This document shows positions 38,521 through 50,547 of a stretch of 64,000 nucleotides of DNA, piece after piece. Position 1 is the stretch's first letter. Each line of letters opens with the position of its first letter. The notes under the pieces are model-generated. The model did not search any database, was not told the origin of the DNA, and saw only the letters and a list, made by a program, of their open reading frames with translations. Origin of the DNA: Ignelater luminosus (taxonomy: Eukaryota; Arthropoda; Insecta; Coleoptera; Elateridae); the NCBI GenBank assembly GCA_011009095.1, contig VTPC01090585.1, positions 1 through 64,000 on the forward strand, given 5' to 3'. The position numbers and the translations under genes are program-made.

Positions 38521-39175
38521 AGTTTAATTACATATTTTCAAGTGTAACATTTATTATTGTAACAATAAATAAATAATTTATATTTTTAATAAGTGTAATT
38601 ACCCGTTAAACTTAACTATATGAATGAATTATTCGATTATTTAAATCTCCCAGTAACTATAATCTCTCAATTAGTAAAATCATTCAATTATACCCATCAC
38701 TAATTGCAACAGACTACATTTTGCAGTCTTATCAATTACCACCTCAAAATCTGAGCTAGCTGGTATTATTACCCCTCCACTAATCTTCCTCATTAACTAA
38801 TTTTGTATAATGTAAAATTGAATGAAGCATATTGAAATGTTTATTTGAGCTGCCTTATCAAGTGCAATTGTGAAGAATTGTACAGGGTGTACCTAGAAAA
38901 TGCTCAGTGGAAAAATTTATTAATGGTGAACAGTACTAGTTATCATAATTTTAAGAAATCTGTCGATATGTGACAAACCAGTCTATCATAATCTAGTACA
39001 CATCTTTATTATCAACCTTTTGGAGTGATCCAATGTGTATATTGATTTGCAGTTATATTCATTCATTATTAAATTGAAATCCATGTGATGATACAGTATC
39101 AAAACCTCTACAAGATGTATAGAAGAAAATTGAAGAGTGGTAGTCAAAAAAACGTTCAAATGTTTTTTTTAATTA

Positions 39176-40560
39176 GGGTCACCAGATTTTTGCACACCTA
39201 AGGCCATGATCCTTAAAGTATACAGTTGCCTCATATGTCAGCTGATAATTTCATGTCAGTTAAAAGCCAACGCGCGTTGCGTATTGGTAAAAATAAAATA
39301 TGCTATAAATTTGGCATTTTTTGCTATGTCTATGATATCGGATTTCAGCATGTATCATATATTTAGATAGGGTTGCCATATTTCTTAGAAACAAATGCAG
39401 GACGGGACAAGACAAAAAAGCAACGAAAAATTCGTGGATGTCTTCCTGAAACATAACATGGACATAAGGCGGGGTTCCCTCGAGCTTCAAACTCGACCTT
39501 AAGATATTTTTCTCATTCTGAGAATACAGATACACTTCAAAAATTATCTCAATCTTCCCCGAATTCGAACGCATTCAAAATTAGGGGCATGTCCCGAAAA
39601 AAAGTCTTAATGCAAATAATTACATAATTTGACAGTAAGTTATTAAAAATAATAGAACTTATCTGTATTCATTATTTTTTATTATGTATGGACTTCATCA
39701 AAGACGCTGCTTTTGCTTTTCAAAGCTGCAGCTGATGAAGATGATTTTTGATCATATATTTAGTATGTCACAAAGGATAGGTCATTGTATAAAAGCCATT
39801 TTCACTTTGGCCAGGCAACCTCTGGTCATATTTTGCCTTGCTCCCACATCTAGACTGTGCTTGAATTAACTTTCTACTTACCCACTGGATTTCTATATTT
39901 CAATAAGGAAAAGCTCTCGAAGGGATATCTTATTGCCCGGTTATGAGGTCCATCGAAAGGGAGCTCTTTCTTTGTTAACATCCATAGTGCAGAAAAATAG
40001 ATCTTCTCATGGGCAAGCAACTCCCCTTTGAGCTTTCTGAGGCTTCATCGAAACGGCACAGATGTTCCAGGTCTGAAAAGAAGATAGGGGTAGGAAAACC
40101 AGAACAGCAGCAGCAGATGGACTGTTTTCGAAGGCTACGGCATTCACGCCATTTCATGTCGACGCTCCTGTCAGTCCCCAAAAAACTACCAAAAGAGTTG
40201 GGCAATACTAACACCAAACATAAAACTCACTAAAGATCACAACTATGGGACTGACTTCCTCAAAGCATGGCTATGGACGGGTATTGTTAATATCCTCCAA
40301 TTGGCACTGGAGTGTAGGTTGAGCTTCCTTCTTTTATTGAATCTAATTTTGTGCCTTAATGAGTACCGGATCAACGAGCAGGGAATCATTATGGTTACCT
40401 GCTCGGATGAACGAAATAAGATTTTCACTACTATATCCTTAATGAGTTTTCCGCCTATTGCGATTTCGCCTTCAGGACCTGAATCTACATAGGTAAAGAA
40501 AATAACTGCTAGAACTCTGTACAAGAAACCTAGTAGCCTACGGAAGAGTACAAGCCAGAG
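39176..40560. other. Repeat-like block of unknown type
   Basis: Base composition and CpG content are higher than in the surroundings. Plus-strand readings include LPFELSEASSKRHRCSRSEK near 40020-40080, which resembles a motif (F..AS..TKRRR) in repeated uncharacterised insect proteins. The ends near 39176 (TAGGGTCACCAGA) and 39369 (TAGGGTTGCCATA) look like transposon-type sequence. No intact frame, no assigned family. Confidence 0.3.
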
Positions 40561-43500
40561 TCCTGAATTTATGACGTCAAACTGAGAGGCAATTACGTTG
40601 CTGTTGCTGTTGGTATGTAAGGATAACTAGATTCACAATACTTAAAGGATGATCTACTAGAAGGTGCACACAATTTGCTTCTGTTATAATTGGTAGCTTT
40701 TAGAATAATGTCAAACTGAAAGGAAAAAAATATTATGGTAGGGATGGGACTCACGCCTGTATATTTTGTAGGTCTCGGTTGAACACAATACTATGTTAGT
40801 GCATTCCATTTAAATTCGTACAGACCCTTAAATGGCAATAAATACCCTATTGTAAAACCCCTGTAATCCCTTCAAAGTGGTTGTAGGAACATTTGCTACA
40901 CAGAATTTTCCAGGAGTGTACTAGAAGTATACGTATTTTTGTAACATTGTGCATCACAAACAAAGCATGTTTTATTTTGTATTATTTGCTAGTACTGATC
41001 TTTATTAAATGAGATAATGTAATGTAAAGTTCCGATGCTAATTCATCGGCAAAGCCCTAAATATTGTCATATAAAAGAACGCAGACTGTGAGAATTGTAC
41101 AATAAACTAATTTGTGGGATCCTATACCTGCAAAAGAGCAATATTGCACACAAACTTTATAAGAAAGATTCTTCAATATTTTCTATGGAATAAATTAAAG
41201 GCAAATAATTACGTTTGTATATGTATTTAAACGAAATTCCTTTTTATTATATTTTGTGAAACTAATGTTATAAGAAAAATCTTGTTTATAAAATAAATTT
41301 TTTTAAATGTAAATACAAAAAATATGTTTCTGTAGAAATACCAAGATAAGTTATAGATAATCAACAGAAATAAATTGTAAGTAAATGTACGATAATTAAG
41401 TAAAAAAAAAACACTTCTCTGTAAATGATCTTTATAATCACATCTTATGTAGTTTCCTTTCAAACCAATTCAAAAAGTATAAGTACGGACCATAACAGTC
41501 GGTTGTTGTGGTAGTGAAATTTTAAATTTATAACCACTTGTAAAACCAATTGACCGTATTAAGCATTGCCTGAAGCGTACGGTACAACTTGGAAAGGACT
41601 TGACTGATTCATCTGTTGAATGCCACTAAGATTTTAAAAATCTGTGATTTTTAGATTCCCAGCTGCTATTTGATGTTTATAAAAGTTATTTAGGCAATAT
41701 GGAAACTTCAACTTCACTTGTTTATTCAGGTTTTTATGATAAAACATCAAATAATGTATTTTCATCTAGTTACAACACTAGAAAATAAATTGAATGAGAC
41801 AAAGAAAACAATCAAATATTAAACAAATGCACGAAATTATGTTAGATTTATTAATTAAAAATGCTGATCATGGAAGACACCAAAGCTAAATTATAATTTG
41901 CTATAACATTAAAATTAGTAATGTATAATTGCTCCAGGTTTATCATTTATCTACATATTATAATAGCTCTAGGCATATAAATGTCGTTAAAGTAAACAAT
42001 CGATGTTATTGATGAATGATGTGTAAATCTTGTGTGTACTAATCAGTGAAGAGAAATCTTTATGACCTTGAAAGAGTGTTTTGGTTAGTGGTTAATAGAT
42101 GTCGAGGACGTGATTTCAAAACAGGAAGCGCAGAATCCAAAAAGGAATATTTCGCTAATGGTTACGAGATGTCACGACGTTGGTTGTGGAACAAATCCCA
42201 TAAATAATGGGATTATTTGATGAATTCTGTTTCTCTCACAAAAATCATTAATAAAAGTCTGAAAATAAAAAATTTCAGAACCCAGACGTAGGGTTATTTA
42301 AGAAATATAAAACACTAAATAATAATTTTTATAAATTCATGTATATAAATGGCATCCTACAAATTTTGCAATAAGGAATTCTCATTTCATATTAGTCTAT
42401 TAAATAAGTAAATAACAAAATTTTGAATTCTCCGCTTGTTAGCGCCAGAATACGCTGCCACGCTCACGCATGCGCCCTCAAAGTCTAACCACTTCAAATT
42501 GTTGGAGTGTCTGTACTTTTTATCTGTATACATTGGTAATAATGAGGTGAGATCGTAATGTAGTACAGTGAGCAAATAAAGAACGATGAATTCTAGTTAC
42601 ATTATTTTGTTCCTATGATTTTAATCAATAGTTCAAGTATCAATTAATATGCTATCAATAAGATACAGAACACTTGCATTGCTGTCTCAGTTGTTATAAA
42701 ATTATTCTAAAATATTAAGTTGTTAAATGCATAAACAATGCAGGGCCATTTTGTGCCTTGAAACGTAGCAAGGGAAAAAAAATATAATTTGATTAACTAC
42801 AGCTTTGAAATCGGTATGATTACCGTGAGCGAGTACAGAGCCACATCAACAGTAGGGTAAAAAGTTTTGATTCCACAGGAACAGGAACCTGCATTTTTTT
42901 TAAGGAATACTAACAAACAATCGTCATACACAATCAAATTTTATTTTTATTTTAAACAAATATTTCGCAGAGTCGGACTGGTCCTAGTGGCTACGAGCCT
43001 AGAAACTCCAGAACTAAATCAGTCTGGAGGCCAAGTGAAAAATCCAAAATTCCAACCTTTTGCCAGGTCAAAACAATATACAGGCCAGAATATCCGCAGG
43101 CTCCAAGGCCAAATTGGCCCAGTCCAACTCTGATATTTTTATACATATTCTGTTAATATCACCTTTATCATTTCTTCGTAAGTACATAGAGACCCATAAC
43201 AGTTGATTGTGAGATATAGTAAGAATATCAACATTGAGGAAAATATGTTAAATGTTTAAAGAGACTATATTTTACCATTCTTATCAGCTTCATTATACTT
43301 GACAGTTTTCTAATAAAGTCAATGCTCACTGGCAAATCTAAAAGGGTAAGGATTTTATACATTCCACTTGTTCTTACAGTTATCGACTTATAATTGCAAA
43401 TAAGCAATAACAAATAGATATATTATTTATTCTTCTAAAATACGTAAACTATTCTAAAAAGTATTTTGTACTTCTAAGTTATAGAAAAATAAACTTGACA

Positions 43501-43865
43501 AAAACCACTTTACAAACAAAATTATAATTATGTAAATATTTCTTATTTCAATTACCCGTTTTAGTTTCTTAAAAATGTAGCAAGAGTATGTATTTCAGAT
43601 TACTTATTTAAATAGTGTGAGAATCTCCTCAAACAAACACTTAAATGGGAGAAATGATTGTACATGGAGATAAAATACTGTAAGTCATGGACATACTAAA
43701 AGGTAGAGCATACAAATATAGTCAACAATAGAAATACATAAAACTAGAAAATCAAAATACAAATTCTGCTAACACATCACTGGAAAAGTATTATAAAAAA
43801 TAACAAACTTAACAATATATCCTTACAGAATGCTTAATACTTGGTATATACTTTTAAAAAATAAT
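40561..43865. other. Intergenic sequence, no gene seen
   Basis: The 88-codon frame at 42867-43133 lies in a GC-richer block (42970-43130) without a domain that I recognise. Remaining frames are short. Part of this region carries the dispersed repeat at 41476-41590. Confidence 0.4.
41476..41590 (+). repeat. Dispersed repeat, related copies at 31241-31305 and 43165-43220
   Basis: The segment containing ACCACTTGTAAAACCAATTG (41531-41550) and GCCTGAAGCGTACGG matches 31241-31305 (ACTACTTGTAAAAGCAATTG..GCCTGAAACATAC), and its left part GTACGGACCATAACAGTCGG matches AGAGACCCATAACAGTTGAT at about 43189. Copies are diverged and of different extents, as expected of an old interspersed repeat. Family unknown. 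Confidence 0.55.
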
Positions 43866-45096
43866 TTATTTTGAAGTAGCAGGTCGCTTGCAAAACCAAC
43901 TATCCAGAGTATTTTGACGCCTACAAAATTAATAATAATTATTAATTACAATTATTAGACATAAATATTGTTCAAATTTATGCTTACTTTACATTTACAC
44001 GCTCAATGCATTTTTCACTTTTGCATGAAGAATCATTCACAAACTTTTTATCAACAGGATGATATTTCAATGCATATTTTTGCTTTTTCTCTTCAGGTTT
44101 ACTTTCTTCATATGTTGATATAAATTTGAAACTTTCATCACAATTCAATTTTTCACAATTTATCCAATTCTGTACATTTAATTGGACATTTAGATAAACT
44201 TAATACACTTAGAAATTACTATTATTATTTACCTCAACGTCATCAAAAGTTTCCAACATTATGGGCATCCTATCGTGTAACCATGATAAGCGTTTGTCAG
44301 AATCTTTAGTAATTATGGAGCATGAATACCTTGTAATACCCTACAGTTTCAACTAGTACAATTAAAATTATTTTTATTTTCTACATACATTACTAACCTC
44401 AGAATCAATTTTACTACTAAATATTCCTGCCAATTTTAATAAAGGTTTACCCATCCAATCCATTTTATCATCTGGACAATCATCTTTCTGTAAGATACAC
44501 ACATATCAGCAGAAATAATTTAGAAATGCAGAAATATATTTACAATTTTCTCCTGGTAGATATAATAAGGCTGTTTATCAGCACGTGTAGTTTGCCATTC
44601 AAAATAACCATCACATAAAACCACACAGCGACGATTCTTCAAAAACTCAGGTTTAAAGAAATTTGATTGCATAGCACCTTCAATTCTGGTATTATGTGTA
44701 TGATAAGCAGATTTTTCTGCATTCTAAGAATAAAAAATAATAAATTAAATATTCGGATTTCTAAATCTTTAAGATTATACCCATCGTGGTAACATTCCCC
44801 AACGCATCGGAAGAATAATGAAATCTGAACAATCACTTGCTTCTGGAAAATGACTTTTATCAGCTAATATCGGTACAACTCCAGATGGACATAAATTGTA
44901 TAATGGTACATATTGATAAGCATTCTCAATGTATGTTGGTTCGACATAATCACACTTATTTTCTTTTCTTTGTTTTGGATAAGCACATGCTTTTCGTAAC
45001 TCTTCTGGACAAAGTGTACTGCAACAGTTTAATAATTTTTTAAGTATAGTTTACAAACTGCTTCTTATTAGTTTACCAAGCTAAACGGCCACACAT
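43866..45096 (-). CDS. HMCES: HMCES, abasic-site processing protein (SRAP domain)
   Basis: Seven exons: 45096-45077, 45018-44781, 44723-44544, 44487-44398, 44340-44233, 44169-43988 and 43920-43866. They total 873 nt, giving 290 residues plus stop. The SRAP domain covers residues 2-210. Cys2 (MCGRLA) is the residue that, after Met removal, forms the covalent link with abasic sites in this family. NTRIEG (97-102), CDGYFEW with Glu128, and LHDRMP with His198 are the other active-site landmarks. The protein shields abasic sites in single-stranded DNA at replication forks and can self-release. The linker after the domain is Lys/Glu rich, and the final exon encodes QNTLDSWF (275-282), which fits a PCNA-interacting PIP box. 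The stop codon overlaps AATAAA. All catalytic residues are present, so it should be functional. Confidence 0.96.
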
Positions 45097-45779
45097 GATT
45101 TATAGAAATACGAAATAACAAATGTAGTATGCAGTAAAGACACTGTATACTTATTTTTATCTTCAACTAAAATACAAATCACAAAATCGATGAATTTTTA
45201 GTACTTTCACTCGCTTAGGTTATTGTTTACAAACTTTAAACATAGAAATGTTAGGTTAGCTACCATTATCTATTGTTATGTATCACGTGATTCTACACAT
45301 ACCAGGTTGCGTTCAGAAATTACACACTGGTGTAAGTGTGCACGTCCAAAGCGTTCAGACTGTGTAGAGCGTACCGAGGGTCGCCCAGCTTTAAAACTAT
45401 ATTACGTGTTTTATTTACGGAAATCCTTAACATTACATAATCGCAATAAAGGGGTCTAATACGGTTATAAAAAAACATAAGCTGTTTTTAAAAATCTGAT
45501 TTCTTTTTCCGATGCAGGTGTGCATGCGCTCTACGTTCATTCTACTATCTTCTTAGGTCAAGATGAGTCAAATTTCAAACATGTTTAAAACGATGGGCCG
45601 GCGTAAGCCAACCTATGATGACCGATTACGACCGATCGATGTAGTGAGAGAACGACTGAAAGATACGCTTGTTTGACATTTTGACCTATCGAAGACAACC
45701 CAAGAAATAATTCTGTGAGAGTCCTGCCTATTTAAGGTTTTCAAAACTTTCCAATTTGGGTACTGACTATTGTTGAGTC
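45097..45779. other. HMCES upstream region
   Basis: This should hold the HMCES promoter. A plus-strand 78-codon frame (45223-45459) has no recognisable domain. CpG and GC are a little elevated at 45290-45420 and 45520-45680. Confidence 0.4.
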
Positions 45780-45935
45780 ATATGGCCCTATGACGTGAAT
45801 TCTATCCCAGACACAAAAGATTTCTTCTTGATTCTAGGCTCGAACTCACATCGACCCGGTATAGCTTCGCTCTCTGTGTGTACCATTTGTACTAAAAGTA
45901 GTAAGTGTTATCACTGCTACACTGTCCAGATCGAT
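45780..45935 (-). repeat. Candidate tRNA-derived SINE
   Basis: On the minus strand GTGTAGCAGTGATAACACTT (about 45926-45907) resembles a pol III A box (TRGCNNAGY), and about 55 bases on, GTGAGTTCGAGCC (about 45851-45839) fits the B box GGTTCGANNCC closely. The spacing is that of a tRNA gene. The sequence cannot be folded into a complete tRNA by eye, so a SINE head is more likely than a true tRNA gene. Confidence 0.4.
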
Positions 45936-47445
45936 AGACTAATAAGTAGTATTATTCGTTGGCAATCTTGTTTAAAAAAGAGAATTAAATGTAAAAGCCT
46001 GATTACATTTATTTGAAACCTACAAGGAACTTGGTATATAATCTATTAATCTTACTATTCTAGAATAAGGTATAAGCATTTATACACCACTGTATTTTAA
46101 TTAACTGGCCGTGCCTGTACATAGATGAAATGGAATAAAAATTTAAAAACGATTTTATGTTTGATTTCTGATAAATTGAAGTATACTTGTATTGTCAGTG
46201 ATGTATAGCTAGAAAGAATAGTGAGGGAACGCTGATTGTCATATTACACATTTATTATATAAAAATAATTCGATTTTTAAAAGAATATTTAGTATTTATT
46301 TAGTATCCAATACACCACTGTGTATAGTATACTTGGCCACAAAATTGCCAATCTGTTAAAAAGTAATTATTATTTTAATATTCAGCACTGAAATCTTAAT
46401 TATATTATTATTTTTTTTCTCAGAGATGGTTCTGCAATGGAATTCCTGTACTGCAGCTATTAGTCCTATTAGATGCACCAGTTAACGTGGTTGCTTTTAA
46501 AAAAGTCTTGTGACTGTCCAAAATTTCTTCTTCCCTCTTCCTGGTTCAGTCTGCTTGACCATTATAGATGTCTGTCAATTAGTTTCTCTAAAAGTATTTA
46601 AAGGAATGGTGACTGGCTAATAATAGGCTGAAAAGATTTGGCTTGAGCATAAGATTCACATTCAGGTTTATGAAAACTGCCTCTCTCCAAGCAGTCTAAG
46701 CAAACTACACATCCTACAGAATAGCAGGTCTAACTCCTGCTACAACAGCAACATTTTGCACTAGATTTTCACGTGTGTATTATGTATTGCCTATTTAAAG
46801 GGGTTATGATTGTATGGTTACAACAGGCAGTTCTATTAGAATGTGAAAATGCACAATAAACTGTTGCAATTGTTAACTTTTTAATATAATTGCAACTCTT
46901 TCAGCTACCACAAATTTCTGGGATCAGTATAAAACGATTTGATCCAACTTACCTATATCCTAAAGTTTATCATTTGAGATACAAGGTGTCAAAAGTGAAT
47001 TTAAAATTTCTTGTTTTTTTAGTATTTCAAGAAGACGAAATATCAGAATGAAATTTTCTACATGCTTGTTACTCTAAGGTACCTACGATTTTACCTAGTT
47101 TTGTGTTTGATACCTTTATCGATGGCGGAGAAATGGAGAGGGGACTAGCTCACTACCCTAAAGAAAATTGTTACATCATTGAGAAATTAGAAAATTCTTG
47201 TATTTTTGAAGTTAACAGTTGATTTGGTAGAAAAGTTTTCTTTTTCTCCTATTGAATGCATAATTTTCTAGTAAAACTGGATTTTTCAGAATTACTAAAA
47301 TTTAACGACCTATAGTAAGATCATACGTTGTCTTAAAAACAGGATGCAATTCTTGCATTCCTTGACAGAAAGTAAGCCTACTTTGCTATACAAGCTTTTT
47401 CCCTAAAGTAGAGTATGCATATTTAACTTCATTTTATATAGATAT
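45936..47445. other. Intergenic sequence, no gene seen
   Basis: No frame above about 70 codons and no domain. Nothing delimited. Confidence 0.4.
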
Positions 47446-48345
47446 AGCAGTATCACTTAGTTGATGGACCAGTTAACTTGTCTGCATACCTGATCAGGAT
47501 GCATTTCAACACATTGAGTTTATCGATACTACTTAGACAGACAACCAGACATATGCAATTTGCATACAATAGTGACATATTTTGTGCAAGATAAGTGCAT
47601 GCCAGTGGTGTAACATATTTTCGTTTTATATTTTTGCAAAGGTGCAAATATATATCATTGTTTTACTATTATAAATACGAATTTACAATTTGAAAATTTA
47701 TCATAATAAATATTGAATTAGAAAAACATACTTTTTATGTTGGTAAAACGAGAGAACTATTAATATTAATGACTAGAACTTCTTCTAAATATTCAGGAGT
47801 AAAATTCGTTCTTTTGGAAGTTAAAAACATTTTCAAATACCAAGAGACTTCTTTCAACATTGCAACTACTTAGTGGTGCATAACTGAGGTATGGCAAAAG
47901 TGTTACATATTTCTGGTGTTTGTCACTGTTTCTGAAGTGTCAAACTCAACATATAAATAAACAAGAATAAAGCAAATAATTAAGTAATAACTAGAGAAAC
48001 AAAGCAATAGGAATAATAAAAATAAATAAAGAAAATTTTAAATAAAGAACACTTTAAAAAGACTGGAGCTAACTAACCAAAATCTGTAAACTCAAAATAA
48101 ATAATTAAGTAATAAACAAGAACTAAAACAACAAATCAATATGCATGCAATAATAAACGGGAAGTTAGGAAATGATCAATAAATAACAATAAACCTAGTG
48201 AAATATTAAGTGGTCGGCTCCTTATATGCAAGTGTAGTGCATCACTCATGCTATGTGCATTTATATAGTACTTGGTAAACATTCCACTGCTGACACGATC
48301 ATGTCACTGACTCTTCTTATAACATATCAACTAAGTGATACTGCT
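47446..48345. mobile_element. 900-bp segment bounded by perfect 20-bp inverted repeats
   Basis: AGCAGTATCACTTAGTTGAT at 47446-47465 is perfectly inverted at 48326-48345. The interior is AT-rich with A-rich simple sequence and duplicated AAATAATTAAGTAATAA motifs (about 47970 and 48104). No gene. No evident target-site duplication next to the repeats, so the true ends could lie outside them. Confidence 0.6.
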
Positions 48346-49759
48346 CCTTGACAATTACTTTATTTCAAGAAGTAGTCTTTATGATGTAATTATTCTTTTA
48401 AACTTATAAGAAAGTACATAAATATCATTCCTGAGCAAAATCTTTAACTTCATTTTGAGGTATCCAAAAAATTCAACCGTCATTATTTTTCTCATAAACT
48501 GTGTGAATGAAAACTGCTTGACATTTTGTATATTTTAATTTCAAATTTATTATGTTTAGGTTTAGATAAGTCATGTCATTTTTATGTGATGTAATAAAAA
48601 TGGTTTACTCCTACAACCTACATGTAAAAATCTAACGATAAGGATTTTTTTATTTACATTTCAAAAAGTTAAGAACAAAAACTGAGTTTCATTAAAAATC
48701 ATATCTGCTAAATCTCCTTTTCTGTTCAAAGCCATCAATAATTCTAACGGAGAATAATTTACTGTCATTCTTGCTTATTTTACTGACCTACTCAATTATT
48801 TATACTCATCAGATGGGTAAAATTAAACAATTAATAAACTACTATGATTTTATTAAATTTAGAATTCCATGAAGAAGTAAGAGAAATGGAAAAAGTACTG
48901 TTGGACTTTTGAGTTTTTAAGAAAACCATCAGTCTTATTCTATTATCTTTACGAACGTTAATGCTCCAAATCAAGGTGTAATCTCCATCTTCTTGTTTAA
49001 TTTGGTCCTCCTAATATATTTTTATCATTCCTCTAGACAAAACTTTTCTATATAAATAAAAATAAGCAACTACACATTAAACAAGTATAGTATTCAGAAA
49101 TTCTGAACGTCCCATTATCAGATTTAACGTTATTGCATAGGCAATACATGCATACATGCATGCTGCATTCTAATGATATGTAAAAGTGAATACAATGTAC
49201 AAATAAGGTAACTGTGGTAAATTCAATCTTAAATAGGGCATTTAAAATTTCCAAATATTATAGCTATTTTACCAACTTTTTTTCTACAAAACGTTAATGA
49301 TGACATTTGTTGTTCTTGGTTATTCTCAATCATACATATATTAAGAAAAACCAAGTCAATTTGAAACAGTGCATACTTGTGTTGATATAAACATTTTAAA
49401 ACTGAAATATTGTTATAAACAATCACCTATTAATATGGCGATGTTTATCGTACAAACCAACTAAGATGCTACAACTAACAAAGAAAAAGCTCCTTTTATT
49501 GTCATTTGTTTTTAAACACCATTAACTAGCAAGTACATTATAATATTATAATATATTTAAAAATAAACAACATAATAATTTATTAACTAAACTTAATTTT
49601 TTTTTGATGATTAGATTATAATGATAATGATTATAAAAAAAGAAAAGCAATGTAGTATAAGAATGTTTATTGATTTCAATTTCATAGGAGCACATGTGCA
49701 AATTACATCAAATACATCATAACGAAAGCAATAATATAAATTGTACAGAAGAGTGTTAA
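48346..49759. other. Intergenic sequence, no gene seen
   Basis: AT-rich. Only short unsupported frames on the minus strand (49048-49426). Confidence 0.4.
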
Positions 49760-49869
49760 CAGTGGCATAAAGTACACCCCTGCAACCCCTGCAGTGCAAA
49801 GGATCCAAGTGTTGAAGGGCCACACAATGTATTGTTGCAGGGGCCTCGTATTTTTCCACTATGCCACTA
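49760..49869. mobile_element. Very short hAT-like MITE relic
   Basis: It starts CAGTGGCATAAAGTACACCC and ends CACTATGCCACTA. The two ends are inverted over AGTGGCATA, and again over CCCCTGCAAC/GTTGCAGGGG. The flanking octamers AGTGTTAA (49752-49759) and AACGTTAA (49870-49877) agree at 6 of 8 positions, consistent with an aged 8-bp target duplication. The 138-codon minus frame across it is not a gene. Confidence 0.5.
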
Positions 49870-50547
49870 AACGTTAAACTAATAAAAACAAAATATACAC
49901 CCTGTCTCAAGTTAAAATATAAGTGTGATGCAATGGCAATATAAAATATATCATAATAATAGTAATAAAGTTTCTCAAAAACAAGATGGGGAAGAAGAAA
50001 TGCCCCCTGGAATACTGAAATCGACAAACTTAGGTTTTTTTTCAGCAGTCAGAATTGCGTAGCACTAGAGAACATCTAATTAACGCTTAATGGAAGCCAT
50101 TGGGCTTCACATTAAATGCACTTTTTTTTTATTTGTCGATATCAATAATAAATTAACAAAATGAAACATACATAATATACAATTATATTTTATATCAACA
50201 AAAGACTGCAAGTTCCCAAATACTGTAAATCAATTCTGAGCTACTGTGTTCCCTATTGTGGCTTTCTGCCCAGTAAAACCCAATGGGGATGCACACTGAT
50301 ATATAGCCAGTGCACAAGCAATATATGATTTACACATACATGAAATCATTGCATATAAGATTATATGTTATGAAATCACATAAAAATTAAATTGCGACAT
50401 GGCCGCATGGAACTCATATAAAAAAAATATCATGTACCAATGAAAATAAGATACGAGTGCTATAACATTATATATTTTTGCAAACATGATTCTAAACTAT
50501 AATACTCTTCATTGGTACAGACACCAGAGTTCCTAGTTTTTAAATTT

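Noticed and set aside
42867..43133. GC-richer open frame as a possible gene
   Set aside because: No domain, no splice signals, composition like a SINE or other repeat.
45780..45935. True tRNA gene
   Set aside because: A and B boxes are plausible but no acceptor stem or anticodon arm can be paired convincingly.
49611..50027. 138-codon minus-strand open frame
   Set aside because: Runs through the small hAT-like relic and poly-Ile coding simple sequence.
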